From contig JAJEKV010000036.1 of assembly GCA_021234155.1 (NCBI GenBank), positions 12,975,426-13,039,425 on the forward strand: a stretch of DNA of 64,000 nt, read 5' to 3'. This DNA is from Isoetes taiwanensis (lineage: Eukaryota > Streptophyta > Lycopodiopsida > Isoetales > Isoetaceae). This document shows positions 47,042 through 62,431 of the stretch, piece by piece; the first letter of the stretch is position 1, and every line of letters starts with the position of its first letter. A model generated the notes under the pieces. It had not been told where the DNA came from and ran no database searches. It saw only the letters and a list, made by a program, of their open reading frames with translations. The translations under genes and the position numbers were made by a program.

Positions 47042-48480
47042 ATTGGCTGCAAAATCAAAGCAGCAAAGTCTTAGCTTGCAGTAAAACTCACTAAGTAATG
47101 TCCTAGTGCATGCATATCAATTTGATGTTTATTCTATCTCGGATGCTAACCTCCATAGATCTAATTTACTATTTTTTAGTAGAAGTAACTCTCTAAAATA
47201 ACTCCTAGCCTTGCAAAACCAACATTGCTCCCGACATTGCTAAGCTACCTCGCTGCCATAAGCATCCAAATATGGGGATGGCCACATTGCTTGACGATCA
47301 TAGCAGACAAGCAGGTTATTTGTTTTCTATGCAAAAAAAATTTAGGAAATCAATGCAGACAACTGAGCAAATAATTTCCATTTACCCACCTTAAGCATAA
47401 AAAAAGCACTGATAATTTGTTCATAAGGGCATTGTGATAGAGCCATAAACGTTATAGCTGATAATTGTTTGCTAGCAAAAGCTTTATAAGCTACAAAAAT
47501 TTACTCCAAAATGGGAGCTATGATACCTTTTGAGTAGATCAGCCTTAATCTTGTAGGTCACGGCGGTGCTTAGAAAGAATCCCACAGTTGATATGTGGCT
47601 GCAAAATTGTTGTCTGGATGGTGAATGATAGTGCAAAAGCTTTATAAGCTACAAAAATTCACTCTAAAATGGGAGCTATGATACCTTTTGTACTGGAGTA
47701 GATCAGCCTTAATCTTGTAGGTCACGATTGTGCTTAGAAAGAATCACACAATTGATATGTGGCCGCAAAAAGCGTTCTCTGAATGGTGAATGATAGTGGT
47801 AAAAGCATGCAACGATCTGCATTCAAATTCAAAGACTAATTAGACGAATGTAATTTAAATATAAGAGTTCTAAAAGAATAATATCCTACATCTCAAGCAA
47901 CAACCTAAGGCAAACACAGGGCCTATGTATACGGCAAAAACATCCCAAATGTAAGATAGGGCCTCCGTATACGGAGTGAGAAGCTTCTCCCGCCAACTTC
48001 CCCTCCAAGTTTGTCTACGGAAAAGAGCCCCGTTTACCGTAGAATTGGTTGGCGTATACGTACGTTTCAACTTAAAAAAAACCCCTTATGTTTAACGCAA
48101 CGAGAGCTGTTGGATAGGCATATTCACCCCTTATTCCTTAATCTACACCGTACGTAAAGTTCCTCGTTTGTGGGGTATGCAAGTACAAAAATTGCTATAC
48201 TGTATAACAAGATATGCAAAATACTATAAGATTTCAAGCAAAATACTATATGGTGTTGATTTTGTACGTGCAAAATATAATTATAAGGGCTCTCGCTGCC
48301 CTACGTCACCCCCGTGTGAATATGCACCCAAATCAAAGGGGGTTTAAGGGGGATTTTAATTTAAATGTGTTGGACCCAATGGTTGTGTTAATTAATGTTA
48401 ATGCCAATTATGTGTTGGTTGTTATACTAAAAAAAATTTTGGGCCCTTCGGGCCCTACAAAAAACAAACATACGTAAAAA
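47042..48480. repeat. non-coding with a 158-165-bp tandem duplication (47475-47797)
   Basis: The unit starting GCAAAAGCTTTATAAGCTAC occurs at 47475 and 47633 with about 90% identity. The second copy has a short insertion (TACTGGAG). A GGGCCCTTCGGGCCC hairpin lies at about 48440-48456. No gene is seen. It could be the 5' flank or terminal part of the (-) element. Confidence 0.75.
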
Positions 48481-48989
48481 TATGTAAAACATGCAAAACT
48501 CCTATGATCTTTCTAAAAGCATGAAATAATCTGTGTTGCAACAATGTATAGCAGTCTAACTCTTGCAACTATATGTAGCAATCTAGAAACATGTACCATG
48601 GAATTAAAAAGAGGGAATATTTTGTTATGCAAGCCATGAGAACACCTTGGACAACCCAAGCCACTCACATTGCAGAATGTGACATGTGATAATGTAATTT
48701 AATTACATACGCTTCACCACATCATTTAATTGCTAAATGGTATAGATATATAATTTGATTCTTCACCACAGCACTGTATCCTGTATATGAATGGCATAAA
48801 AGCATAATTTGTCTCTTCATCACAATGTTATGAAGTGCAACTGCAATCTTTAAAATAGTTCAGCACGTAATTCATGTGCATGAAATTCCTGGATGGAGCG
48901 ATGGCTTATAGCCATAGTAAATTTGGTCTGGATGCAGTTTAAAAATCCATCATGATATGAGTTGAATATAGTGCTACATAAGATAATAG

Positions 48990-52148
<3,159 letters not shown>

Positions 52149-52500
52149 TCATGTCTTTGGGACTCCATCTCCCAGGGACTGCATGACTAGTATTGAAACC
52201 GAGAATGGTTGATGAACACCAGCAGTCGATGATGGAATGGTAGGATTCATCAATAATGAAGTAAAATTTGGTACAATTTGACAAATTCCCGTTGCCATAG
52301 CAGTGGAAAAACTAGACTGATGAGGAACATAATTCAAACCTGGGGGAAAAGAAAGAAGCATCTGAGGATGGCACAAACTCAGGTTCCTGGAATTCTTCCA
52401 TGGAGAATGATCTTTTTTGTAATCTTCGGCGAACTTGAGCGCCAAACCAACATTCCCTGAACAACCTGCCAAAATAAGCACGATGTTTGTTGATGCTTGA
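52149..52500 (-). CDS. hypothetical C-terminal exon, unrecognised
   Basis: A (-) open frame runs from about 52500 to the stop at 52149 (ALKFAEDYKKDHSP, then LSFPPGLNYVPHQSSF). It is Pro/Ser/Thr-rich and resembles the disordered tail of a plant regulatory protein. No domain is recognised. It could be chance. Confidence 0.2.
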
Positions 52501-52946
52501 TGCTGAGGTGGATGTTTTTTCCTTTGATTTTTTTTTTCATGCCCGTTAGAGAAAAAAATACAACCGCAATAATAAACTTTGTTATTAACGTCCAATATGA
52601 ACCATTGATTTTCAGCATATCCTCAACATCGTACCAAATCAATGGCTAACATCTTTTTTCCCCAAAATTTACTTCGCCACTTTCTAAGGTCGATTTGCAA
52701 CATGCACATATTTCATTTCACCATTGCTTAAATTCGGCCACAATGAACAGCCGCTTATGATTCCTGAACAGCATGCTGCCGGACTACTGTTGCATGGTCT
52801 GCAGATGGCCTGGCATGGTCGCAAGATGGCGGCAAAGGAGATAGAAGCCGGAAACCATGCAGCATCAGATCTACCGGAATAAAACTTACAGCTCCACCCT
52901 GCATGCAAACAACCAAGCAATCCACCACAGCGGCCTCTTCACCTCT

Positions 52947-53012
52947 AGAAACGAACCAGCGCAACTCCAGAAGAAAAACCAGCGCAACTCCAGAAGAAAA
53001 ACCAGCGCAATG
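52947..53012. repeat. 23-bp tandem repeat, about 2.7 units
   Basis: ACCAGCGCAACTCCAGAAGA occurs at about 52957 and 52980, with a partial third unit (ACCAGCGCAATGCC) near 53003. Confidence 0.75.
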
Positions 53013-53039
53013 CCAGCTCACCTGCTGTTATGGTTGAGG

Positions 53040-53311
53040 ACGACCAGACCCAACAAGTTTTGGGAGCTTTGTAAACCACAAGGCCCCTGCTTCAGGGTTT
53101 GTGACTCAGGGCTCTGCTGTCGCAATCAACCAGTCCCCTATTTTGGGGCCTGCAAATAAGGCCCATGGGCCTTACAAATCATAGCAGGAAGACTATTAGC
53201 TATGTTCGAAGACACATCAAGAAATCTGATGCTGGATCAGAAGTGAAGGCACCGGAGCCCGCTGCAGACACTGCAGCAAATGTCTCGGATAGCCAGGGTG
53301 CTTGCAAATAA
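53040..53311 (+). pseudogene. possible retroelement ORF1 fragment
   Basis: One frame reads FGSFVNHKAPASGFV...GPANKAHGPYKS then a stop. The next frame gives SYVRRHIKKSDAGSEV and ends GACK, then TAA near 53309. The KAHGPY(W) wording recalls plant LINE ORF1 tails. The evidence is thin. Confidence 0.25.
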
Positions 53312-53339
53312 CTGAGCCCACGATCATCTGGGAGCGGAA

Positions 53340-55678
53340 GATTCAAGCACAACATGATTTTTCAATGTGCCCATTAAGATAATCTTCACGATGCTTAAAT
53401 GATAGAAAGAACAAGAGAATCGATATATTTTCTATTCAAAACTGAAGCATCAATATGGATAGCGTAACACAAGAACCATAGCTCCACCGCAGCTCCAAGA
53501 CAGAAGCACATGGGCTTATGGCTGAAAACCTTGATCTGCTGCCTCAACGAAAATCCCTCACCTGCTCGCCTGCCGAAAAAAGAAAGCGGCGTGCACTCTT
53601 ATCTCTATGCCCTAAAAAACATTCTAAAAACGTATACAAAGAAAACATCACCACTAAATGCAAATAAGCTGTTCAAATCCCTCCAAATATATGATTTCTA
53701 ATAGCACAAACCATTGCCACAAGCACCTCCACAAATACCAAACTAACAAGGTGCTGCGCACGAAGGGTTGCCCACCAGTGCCTCGAGGGTGTGTTTGCAT
53801 ATTTTTAGATGATCTTTATTTTATATTGAGCCTTTATAAATGTTGTATCTGATAAAGGGCATGGTTAATTTTAAGGCAAATATAGGATTGACTGCAAACC
53901 ATAGCGCTGCTTAGATGGATGTCTCATAGATAGCAATAAGGGCCATCTACAACCTGCTCTAAAATTTTAGTAAATATTATTGTACACATGTTCAATTTTT
54001 AAGCCGATTGAAAACTTTCTATATATATGCTTAAAGTGGCCCTTTACCCTTTTTATTATAATTTAAAATATAATTACCCTTTAAAGTGGCCCTTTACCCT
54101 TTTATTTCAAGAACTTTTTAAAAATACTTACATACGTTAAGTATATAAAAAATAACTTCCAATTCCTCTAACAACAAATGGTGTTGAGGAAAATTACACG
54201 GTGCAATATCAAGTCCTCCATGTTCGATGAGTATATACGATGTTGTTGAGGTCAATTGCTCAAGTCCTGCATGTTCTCATATCAAGTATCGCTTGCACCA
54301 TTCCAATTCCAACTAGTAAGTAAATTAGTAAAAAGAAAGGCTTGTGCGGCCGAGGACTTCTTAAATTAGCATAGATGGAGCCAGTAGATTATTTTATTCG
54401 CACGCTTGTATGCCTTCAAGCCATACGCATGAAATGAGTGTGCACTGCCAAACTATAGGTCACCTGATGTCTCAGGATTTGGAACAACTATTACGCCAGC
54501 CAGATCCATCTAATCATCCTTAATCAACCCTCAAATACACTATAATCGTGTTAAAAAAAATGTATTTGAATTGATAAGAGGCATGTTTCTAAGTTTTCCC
54601 AAAAAGTCCATGAGATATCTGACAGTATTAATACACTATAGTTCTCACCATTCCCTTTCTGCAATAACGTCTGGAAGGAAACAAATAAAATCTAGAACAC
54701 AATGAGGAACCAGATCATCCTAGAAGGTTTTCTGTTGTTACACTGCAGGAACCTTCTTTCCATCTTCAATAAAATATACAGCAGAATCTGGCACCTAAAC
54801 ATATAAACACGGACAATTGTGAGTACACCTGCATTTATAAAATCAAACTGCGGAGTCCTAGACAATGCAATGAAATAGACAACACTCCTCAAACAACAAA
54901 GTTTCTTCCTTTTTTTTTTTTTTTTTTTTTTTGGTATATTCAACACTCCTACTAGCTTTCTTGATGGGGTATCTTGGTATCAAGTTTAGCGCAAGGCATA
55001 TATAATTAGTTAGTTGCAAATAGCAATGGTAAGCAAAATTGCCATTTCAAGAATAGCCTCCATTCTAGTTATTCTGGGGGAAATGCATCTAACATAAAAC
55101 ACACACAAAAGCGAGCAGGAGGATGCATCGTCGAAAGCCATGGGATGTAAGAAGCTAATCAAGGACATTTACACCTAGGTAAATACTATCTACATCAATT
55201 GTCTTGCACCACAAAGAACTGTGGACTTAAGAGGCAATTTAAAAATACCAATATATCTCTCCTGAGATATTTCAAAATGTTGGTTAAAAATTCCTAAACA
55301 CTACAAAGATGTGCCATACAAGAGACAACTCATCAACATATCCAAAGACCATTGAAAGCAATAAGAGGTAAAAAAACAACGTTATAATAGGAAAAAAAAG
55401 TTCCCAGATCTCAAATATCGAGCCAACCTCCCCGCAGCTTCACTAATGCACGTGGCATTGAACTCCTTGTAGAGCTTTCAGTCCGAAACTTCAGTTGTGC
55501 AAAGCTACTAAGCTTTTTTCTCTCAAAGTCATGGTTTTTGAACACTCAAAGTAATGACTCTTTTGTGCATCGGCAAAAACTAGTTCATCTTCCTCATGGT
55601 TGGATGAGGACGAGAAAAGACATTAAATTGCATAGATTTTATCTTCACATGCACGTTCATATAGGCTACATAGTCCAT
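53340..55678. other. non-coding, A/T-rich
   Basis: It has a T-run of about 24 at 54909-54932 and a 47-bp near-repeat of CCCTTTAAAGTGGCCCTTTACCC at about 54035-54097. No gene is recognised. Confidence 0.5.
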
Positions 55679-55829
55679 GATATACCATTACCTTGGACTT
55701 CCTATAAGCATTAGAACTAGTATCTTGTCTTCTTCTAAACGTTGGAGTCAGGGTGATATACCATTACCTTGGACTTCCTATAAGCATTAGAACTAGTATC
55801 TTGTCTTCTTCTAAACGTTGGAGTCAGGG
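55679..55829. repeat. perfect 76-bp tandem duplication
   Basis: GATATACCATTACCTTGGAC begins at 55679 and 55755 and the copies are identical through GAGTCAGGG. With no divergence, this is one of the youngest events in the window. On the - strand it overlaps an exon-like frame (ERMALTPTFRRRQDTS then a GTAATGG donor at about 55766 or 55690). Confidence 0.9.
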
Positions 55830-56481
55830 CCATACGCTCCAATCTACCAAAGACAAGGGCTCCTATGGTGCTGCCTAAGTATTCTAACTCGTTGTCACAC
55901 ACTAGGATCGAGTAAGGAAATATAATAAGGAATACCGTCAAACTCATTGTCAGCACTAAAATTGAGCAAGAAAATGTTATAAGGAATATCATCAATAAAG
56001 AGAAATTTTCAGATAAATTTCAGATGCATAAACAAACCCCAGCACCTTCAGACATGCTCCCTTCCAAATGCATTCTTTTAACTTTGGTTTTCTTTAATAT
56101 TCAAGCACTAAGATCACAAATCGCAATCTCTTGCATAGGTGGAAGCCAAATTCTATTTCATTAAACTACAAGATTTAACAGAAACACTAGCTTTTAAAAG
56201 ATATCTACATTTTGGCAAACAGCTTTCAACTTGGTTATCTAAAATGTTACTCTTTACTTGGGTTTAGCATGCTTACAAAACTATAAACTATCAGAATTTT
56301 TGAAACTGACACATCTGTCTATCTTGATGAAAGATGGACAGGGGCATTGGAGATCATCAAAGAATTAGAAAGGTATCCACGTAAAAGCCTCCTTGTCCCC
56401 ATCCCTACAGAAAATCATAACAGAACTGATTAACTTAGAAATCTAAACCAAACCAAGAAAAAGAATCACTTTAGAACTCAC

Positions 56482-57368
56482 CTCTTTCCACGTTTCTGTG
56501 ATGAAATCTATAATATCCATCATGATATCCCCGTGTACCTCTATCTAATCTTTCTCAGTAGGACCCTAAGAAATAAGAAATAATGAGAAAACAATCTGAC
56601 TCAACACTCCCAGGTCTTTAAGTTTTATTAGATTCTGATATAACATGCTACATACTAACTTGAATTTTCCTTAATCTCAACATAAACTAGAACACTCACT
56701 TTGACAACTGAGGCTCCACTAGCAAATTTCTTCCCCAATTTTTTGGAAGCATCGGTAAGCCTCATTCCTAATTGGACATAAAAAGAGCTCTGGTTAATAG
56801 GAACAGTAGTGCATGCACAATAAGTATACCAAACATATCAAGCCCTTTAATTATTGTGAGACATTTTCGCTTATTACGGACCACTTTCTCCACAACAATT
56901 TCAGGTTTTTCCTGCAGATAAAACAGAAAATGAAGTTGGATGCTAAATTAAACATTTCTTATGGAAAACGATCTTACCTTCCTTTTCACTTTGTCCCCAG
57001 GCAATCTCTTAATGTCTTCCTGTTTTTCGTGGGCACTCCCTAAGGGCACAATTACAAGACCACAAGGTAAGAATGGCATTATTAGTATTGCAGTCCTCAA
57101 TAATATTGAGAGATACCTTGGCCTGTAGACAAATCCCCTTTTCCACGAGATATTTCTAAGCTATCCAGTTGTTCTGCTGCCTTCTCTGCCTCTGAATGCA
57201 ACAAATTTAATAAACAGAATGCATAGACATAAAATTAGCGCTTGTAAAAAGCTATCTTTCAGTAAATCCAGGAATTACCTTTCAGTAATTGCGCATGTTG
57301 AATTAACCAGGATTTGCATTTTACAAACTCAGGCCCAAATTCGCAATATTCAGCTGGCAAACTACACA
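56482..57368 (-). pseudogene. DENR/SUI1-domain translation factor gene with a premature stop
   Basis: Six exons on the - strand with matching phases: 57368-57279 (CSLPAEYCEFGPEFVKC), 57191-57117 (EAEKAAEQLDSLEISRG), 57039-56978, 56911-56830 (VVRNKRKCLTIIKGLDMF), 56767-56700 (RLTDASKKLGKKFASGASVV) and 56565-56482 (GDIMMDIIDFITETWKE). This is DENR, the partner of MCT-1 in recycling 40S subunits and reinitiation. It keeps the Cys-rich N-terminal zinc-binding region and a C-terminal SUI1/eIF1 fold. Exon 6 carries TAG at 56545-56547 where relatives have Gln (E-K-[DE]-Q-I), a one-base CAG to TAG change that would remove the end of the SUI1 fold. The first exon and the final VPE... exon were not found. 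It is either a recent pseudogene or carries a sequence error. Confidence 0.8.
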
Positions 57369-57858
57369 CTGAGATGTTTTTTACTTGTTATGATCAGTAT
57401 AACGAGAAAATTTGAAGCATCTCGAATTAACCAACTATAGTATCGATTCTTTAGATGTAATGATATATCATTCATTCTTAACAATACCTGGGAGTTGTTC
57501 CGCACTATGTAAAGAAAAGTTGCACTTTAACCTGCACATCATTACCATTTTCTCAGGTAAAAATGATATAGCATACCATGCGCAATGCAAAAATTACCTA
57601 ATCATCATGTCATGGATGAGAATTTGTGGAGGCAAAACGAACCAGCTAAGGCACCAAATCGGTAAAACAGAGACAAAGAAAGTACTAACGTAAATTAAAT
57701 TGGAAGACTATGGATCAAACAAGCCCAAAAGCTACATATATCTGCTGCAAAACATTTCATACTTATATGCAAAGTTTTCAGAAGAGGCTAAGACCATAGT
57801 CTCCTCTCCTCTACATAAAGTAATATCGTTTAAATACTGACCTGCTTTGCACTATTTG

Positions 57859-57916
57859 AATGCTTCTAAGCAAACCATCATAATTTAAATGCTTCTAAGC
57901 AAACCATCATAATGTG
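57859..57916. repeat. 29-bp tandem duplication
   Basis: AATGCTTCTAAGCAAACCAT occurs at 57859 and 57888 and the copies are identical through CATAAT. Confidence 0.85.
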
Positions 57917-57919
57917 TTC

Positions 57920-59400
57920 TTGCGTTACCCAGCAGTAAGATTATAGGAGGATCTATGTTGAAACACTATGGCTATGTTCCAGCTCCATATCATGGCCCTT
58001 CTCTTTCCAAATGCTTAACTATTAGCAGCGGTACAGAGGTGTTCATGCTTAGAATGCTTAAACCTTCACTGTAATAAATACCAAAACCAGAAGACTTTAC
58101 CCCACTCCTCTGTAACTGGCTTTGGAAGCGGTAATATCTCCTCTCCCGTTGCCACCAAAATGTTTGTTAATATATTCTCTGCTTTATCGAATTAAAAGAA
58201 AAGATGATGGCATTGACACCAAGAGTAAAGCGAAAAAGAAAGGCCTTGTCCTATGGCGATGGCAAGGGAAAGAAGTAGCTAGTTATGTTGGACTTAATTT
58301 TCAGAGAAAACACCCGTAGACGTGGTCAAATATGGTGGCTGAACATTTGCAGAAGTGCAGTTGATGCAGTTGTAGGCTTAAAAGCAACTTCTAGAATTTT
58401 GGTGCATATGATGAGCTTCATGCAGAATAAAGAGATCGAGATAGAACAAAACAAAGAGGTCGAGATGCTTCAAAGACTGATTTCCATGGATTATCTAATT
58501 TCCAATTCTGCCTCCTACTGCCGATGCAAATTATCTAATTTCCAATTCTGCCCCTATTGCCGATGCAGGATGTTTAAGAAGAAAAGGAGGATGAGGAGGA
58601 AAGCATCCGAAAAAACGAACAAGGTTTGGAGGTGTAAACTTACATGTCTTTACACGTCAGATCTGCCCTGTTCTTCATCGCTTCCCCGCCGGAGATGCTT
58701 CACCAAGCTTTGCATCTCATCAAATAGCTTGCTCCTAGCTTCTAGATACTCTGTTTCTTGCTATTAAATCTAATTTCTTGCTTGAATCCGAAACGCCCTG
58801 TAAAATTTCCTTGTTTTGATCACATGGGTCTTAAACCGAGCAATCCCTACCAGATTTCTTTTCCTGGTCATTTGGGTTTTTCCCATCTCTGTGCTTGTCC
58901 CTGCCGGACTTCTTGATTCCATTCTCTACGCCAAGATTTTGCTTTTTTCTACCGTCTCTTAGAACCCGAAGATCTGAAAAGCTCAAGAAGAGTGCGTTAT
59001 AGCGAGGACCCAACACCGGTTAGCCGGTTTCGAATGTGGCTGCCCACCAACAGCGGCCACCGCCAGTTTACCTCTGATAGCAAGTTTTTAGCAGTCATTG
59101 GCATATTTCAGGCATATACTGGCATATACTTGAAATATGCCATAAACCCACATAAACAAGGGCTTGCCCCCCTAGGGGCAACCCAAAAACGTGGAAGTTT
59201 ATGCCACAGTTTTGACGTGTAATATTTTGAATGGACTTGATATTAATTATTTTTTGCCGTTGACGTTAGTGGAAATCCGGCCTTAGATTAATTGTTTAGA
59301 TGTGATTTCTGGTAAAAAGGGGAATCCCTCGAAAGTTTAGGATAGCAAGCAAAGTCTGGCGAAGGATTAATGGCGATGCAAAGTCTGTCGTAGGATTAAA
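57920..59400. other. mostly non-coding; exon-like frame at 58640-58755 (-)
   Basis: On the - strand, 58755-58640 codes EYLEARSKLFDEMQSLVKHL...GRSDV then a stop, preceded by a possible acceptor. No family is recognised. A 40-bp tandem duplication (TTATCTAATTTCCAATTCTG) lies at 58491-58570. ORFs at 58122-58767 (+) are Lys-rich and unrecognised. Confidence 0.35.
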
Positions 59401-59403
59401 GCT

Positions 59404-60060
59404 ATGGCGATGCTCAATTTTTGTTTACAAAATGGTACCACGGCAGCTATGGCGATATCCCGGCGTCCCAGATCACAGCTACAAGCAGGTAGGGATTCTA
59501 CTACCTCAGAGACGCAAGTCACTGAAATGCTATCTATAATTGTCAAGACGATGTCCAGTAAAGAAGTCATCAGTCGCTTGGCTACCAGAAGAAAGCTTCA
59601 GATGAAAAAGCTGAATACTGCACCAGAATTTATAGTATCAAATCAGCTTGGAAACTTGGAAGAAACAAGGTTGGATATTGTAAAGAAAGAGACCCTAAAT
59701 AATGGTTTAGTAGAAGCTGTAAGGCCCCAAATCAAGGTAGGCTGCTTGAAGGAGCTTGACACACATGCTTATGTACATAATGCCCTCCAAGCTAGCTATA
59801 CGAGATGGTGGCTTCATCATAACAGCAATAATGCCCCCCCTGGAGATGGTCTGTGAATGCATACTTCAATTTTTCAGTTTGCCCTCTGCTATGAACAGCT
59901 TTGCAGCTAGTTCCCATGAATATATGCTCAGTTTCTATGCTGAGTTTAAGATAATTTTGGAGCCCATCAATTAGTTGCCTTTGAGCAAGGAGCTGTATGA
60001 AGCTAGTTTGTTTTTACAACGTATTTGTCCATTCTATTTGTCCGTCTTGCCAGCACCTAG
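59404..60060 (+). pseudogene. unrecognised gene fragment, frameshifted, split by a MITE downstream
   Basis: Frame 59404-59856 (150 residues, MAMLNFCLQNGTTAAMAIS...) runs, after a one-base shift near 59790, into a frame coding MVCECILQFFSLPSAMNSFA, then SHEYMLSFYAEFKIILEPI. That has an in-frame TAG at 59972-59974 and continues LPLSKELYEASLFLQ up to the MITE. The composition looks protein-like. I do not recognise the family. Confidence 0.35.
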
Positions 60061-60449
60061 GGAGCGCCGTATTCCTACTCCTGGAAGTGGTAAACCCGGA
60101 CACATGTCCGGGTTTACCACTGCTGCTCAGTTTCAAGCTCAAGAACAACGGTTTCTGCATGTTTTTTCACTGACCTTGCTTGATCCATGCTCAAATCTCT
60201 TGCTCTTTTGATAGAATGAGGTTTTTAGGGGCTGCCAAGGTGATTTCAATGGTGTTTGAATCGGATTAAACCGTTCAGTAAGCTAATTGCAAGCTCTATT
60301 CAAAGATTAGCATGCCAAAACACAGTCCCACGCTCAGTTCACCGCGTGGTTATCCCAGCCAAAAAAAAGTGGTTAACCCGGACATGACAGTGGTTAACCC
60401 GGACATGTGTCCGGGTTTACCACTTCCCGGAGTAGGAATACGGCGCTCC
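60061..60449. mobile_element. Mutator-type MITE, 389 bp, 9-bp TSD AGCACCTAG, nested hairpins
   Basis: TIRs start GGAGCGCCGTATTCCTAC at 60061 and end with the inverse at 60449; AGCACCTAG flanks both ends (60052-60060, 60450-60458). The TIRs run about 60 bp and each contains its own near-perfect palindrome: GTGGTAAACCCGGACA, a 2-nt loop, then TGTCCGGGTTTACCAC. The right end has an extra half unit (GTGGTTAACCCGGACATG). It has no coding capacity. Confidence 0.9.
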
Positions 60450-60459
60450 AGCACCTAGT

Positions 60460-61189
60460 AGTTCCATTTTGGCTAGTAAATGTGATAAATACTGATGTGG
60501 ATACGTGAATGCCATCACTGCAAGGATTTCCTGCTTCTAACGTTTTGAAAGGAATTGGAAATAAACTGAATGATGTATCATTCTCATTATTCAACAAGTT
60601 TTAATAACAGCTGCTTGATTGATCTTCTAGGCCATATTGCCCGTTAAGTCCAATGGTTTGATTTTCACCTTTGAAACCTTTGCCACAGTTATCCCCAAGT
60701 TTTTATCTCTGCCCTGGGAAACTTGGTTGTTAGTATTCCAACCTGACTGTTCTGGTCACCAAACAAACTGGTCTTTTGGATTTTGGTTTTGCATATGAAT
60801 AGCAGTCTGAAATCCATTGCTTTCCAATATAGTATCAAGGGTTGCTCATGGAGAATCAACCAGAAAGTGATTGAAGAAAATGAGAGCATGGAATTGCGTT
60901 ATTGATCTAAAGGTATGGTCATCTTTGAGATCGGTCAAATTCATTTACACGACCTCACTGTAACTATCATCATATATCCTTTATAAAATCTAACACAGAC
61001 TATATTCATGACCTGATAGAAGCTGAAATCTTCTCGACAATTATTTGAAACTATCAATACAAGGATTTAGTCAGGCTCCAATCGCTTCATTCATATCTAT
61101 CCGCACATCCTTTGGACTCCATACTACACATGCAGAAGAATATGACATCCTGCCAAGAACTTAAAAGTAGATAATGCAATGGCATATTT
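60460..61189. other. non-coding flank
   Basis: This is probably a continuation of the sequence interrupted by the MITE. No ORF has a recognisable domain. Confidence 0.4.
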
Positions 61190-61850
61190 CAATACCTATC
61201 TCGTAAAAACCCCTTTTAGTCTGGTGGGCATCTTTATCCTATTCAGCTTGAAGTTTTGAAGTTTTCAAATGCTGAAGAATCTCATATGCCTTATCCAACT
61301 TAAATCACCTTACAGAACCCATTGATGAGTGCACTGTATAAATATGTCCATCAGAAATCTTGCCCCACTTAACCATTGTTTTTTACAGATCAAATGCTTC
61401 ATCAACTCCCTTTCTTTTTCTTAAACCTTGAACGAACAGGTCAACGAACAGGTCATATGTCTGAACATCTGGAAGTGGTCCTCTTTTAACCGTACTATTA
61501 AATATTATTCCAGCTATTTCCTCCTGTTTAGCTTTGAACAATCCTTTCTATAATCTATTAACTGTACTGACATTTATAGGACAGGATTTTGTTTCATGTT
61601 CTTGTTGAAGTATGTGCATGCATCCTTTTACTCGTCCCTTCTTGTAAAGTGTCCCAATGAGACAAGTGAAATTCTTGCCATCTAGTTTCTATATAGTATA
61701 TACTCCCCATCGTGCGTTGGAAAAGGTCACATGCTTCACCTGTATTACAGAGGCCAACGGTCATAACATTATATGTATACCCATTCGGAGAAGGAAAATT
61801 CCATTGCATCATTTGAAATATCATTAAGGCTTTTTTATATTGCACAGCCT
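61190..61850 (-). pseudogene. PPR-protein pseudogene fragment
   Basis: (-) blocks carry 35-residue PPR units. ALMIFQMMQWNFPSPNGYTY then NVMTVGLCNTGEACDLF reads as one repeat (position-1 Y/N, LC.TGE). 61500-61360 has PLPDVQTYDLFVDLF then RKRKGVDEAFDL, and 61350-61240 reads as the next unit with INGFCK-like wording. Stops and shifts interrupt every unit, so no functional organellar RNA-binding protein can be made. Only about four repeats remain of an array that usually has 10 or more. Confidence 0.65.
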
Positions 61851-62154
61851 GAAGCTTATTGCCTTAAGCATGCCTGAAGCAAGACATTGTAAGAACGAAC
61901 ATTGTAAGAACGAACAGTGCTCTGATAAGCTGGCTGACATTTTGCCGATTGAAAGAAAAAGTGCGGATCACTTAACTGATGGATCGTATCTGATTCACTA
62001 GTTTTCTTTTGCAGATATACACGCGCTCCTTCCAGTCTGGAAACTCAAGGCTTCACATTCTGGACTTACAATTTCTATGCTTGTAGAACCAAATTAAAAT
62101 TAGAATAGATGTACCTGTTGGGCAAATTCCGGGGTAGAGAAGGGTTGTTCCGGT

Positions 62155-62360
62155 TGAAACTAAGAATTTCCGGTTGAGTTAGCGCATTGAAACTAAGAAT
62201 TTCCGGTTGAGTTAAGAATTTCCGGTTGAGTTAGCGCATTGCAGGAAAAATTCCGGTAGATTTTTATGCATATTTGTATAAGAGTAATACAAATTTCCGA
62301 TTGGGAACTGAAAATATCCGGCTATTTGATGAAAGAGTAGGAAAATTTCCGATTGGGTTT
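62155..62360. repeat. irregular TTTCCGGTTGAG repeat array
   Basis: AAGAATTTCCGGTTGAGTTA recurs at about 62162, 62196 and 62214, twice followed by GCGCATTG. Diverged TTTCCGATTGGG units follow at about 62288 and 62344. It lies just 3' of the (-) reverse transcriptase, so it may be that element's terminal repeat region. Confidence 0.65.
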
Positions 62361-62431
62361 AAAAACTTTGCCCAATCATGTACCATCCAATCCTCCCTGC
62401 CATTTCACTTTACTAAATTTACTTAAAAGTC

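Noticed and set aside
47475-47797. CRISPR-like or satellite array
   Set aside because: Only two units; a simple tandem duplication explains it, and the genome is eukaryotic.
54692-54946. (-) ORF starting with a Lys run
   Set aside because: The Lys run comes from the poly(T) tract and the rest has no family signal.
58285-58767. 160-residue (+) ORF with Cys and Lys clusters
   Set aside because: The Cys pattern arises from a 40-bp duplication and no known zinc-binding spacing fits; not supported as a gene.
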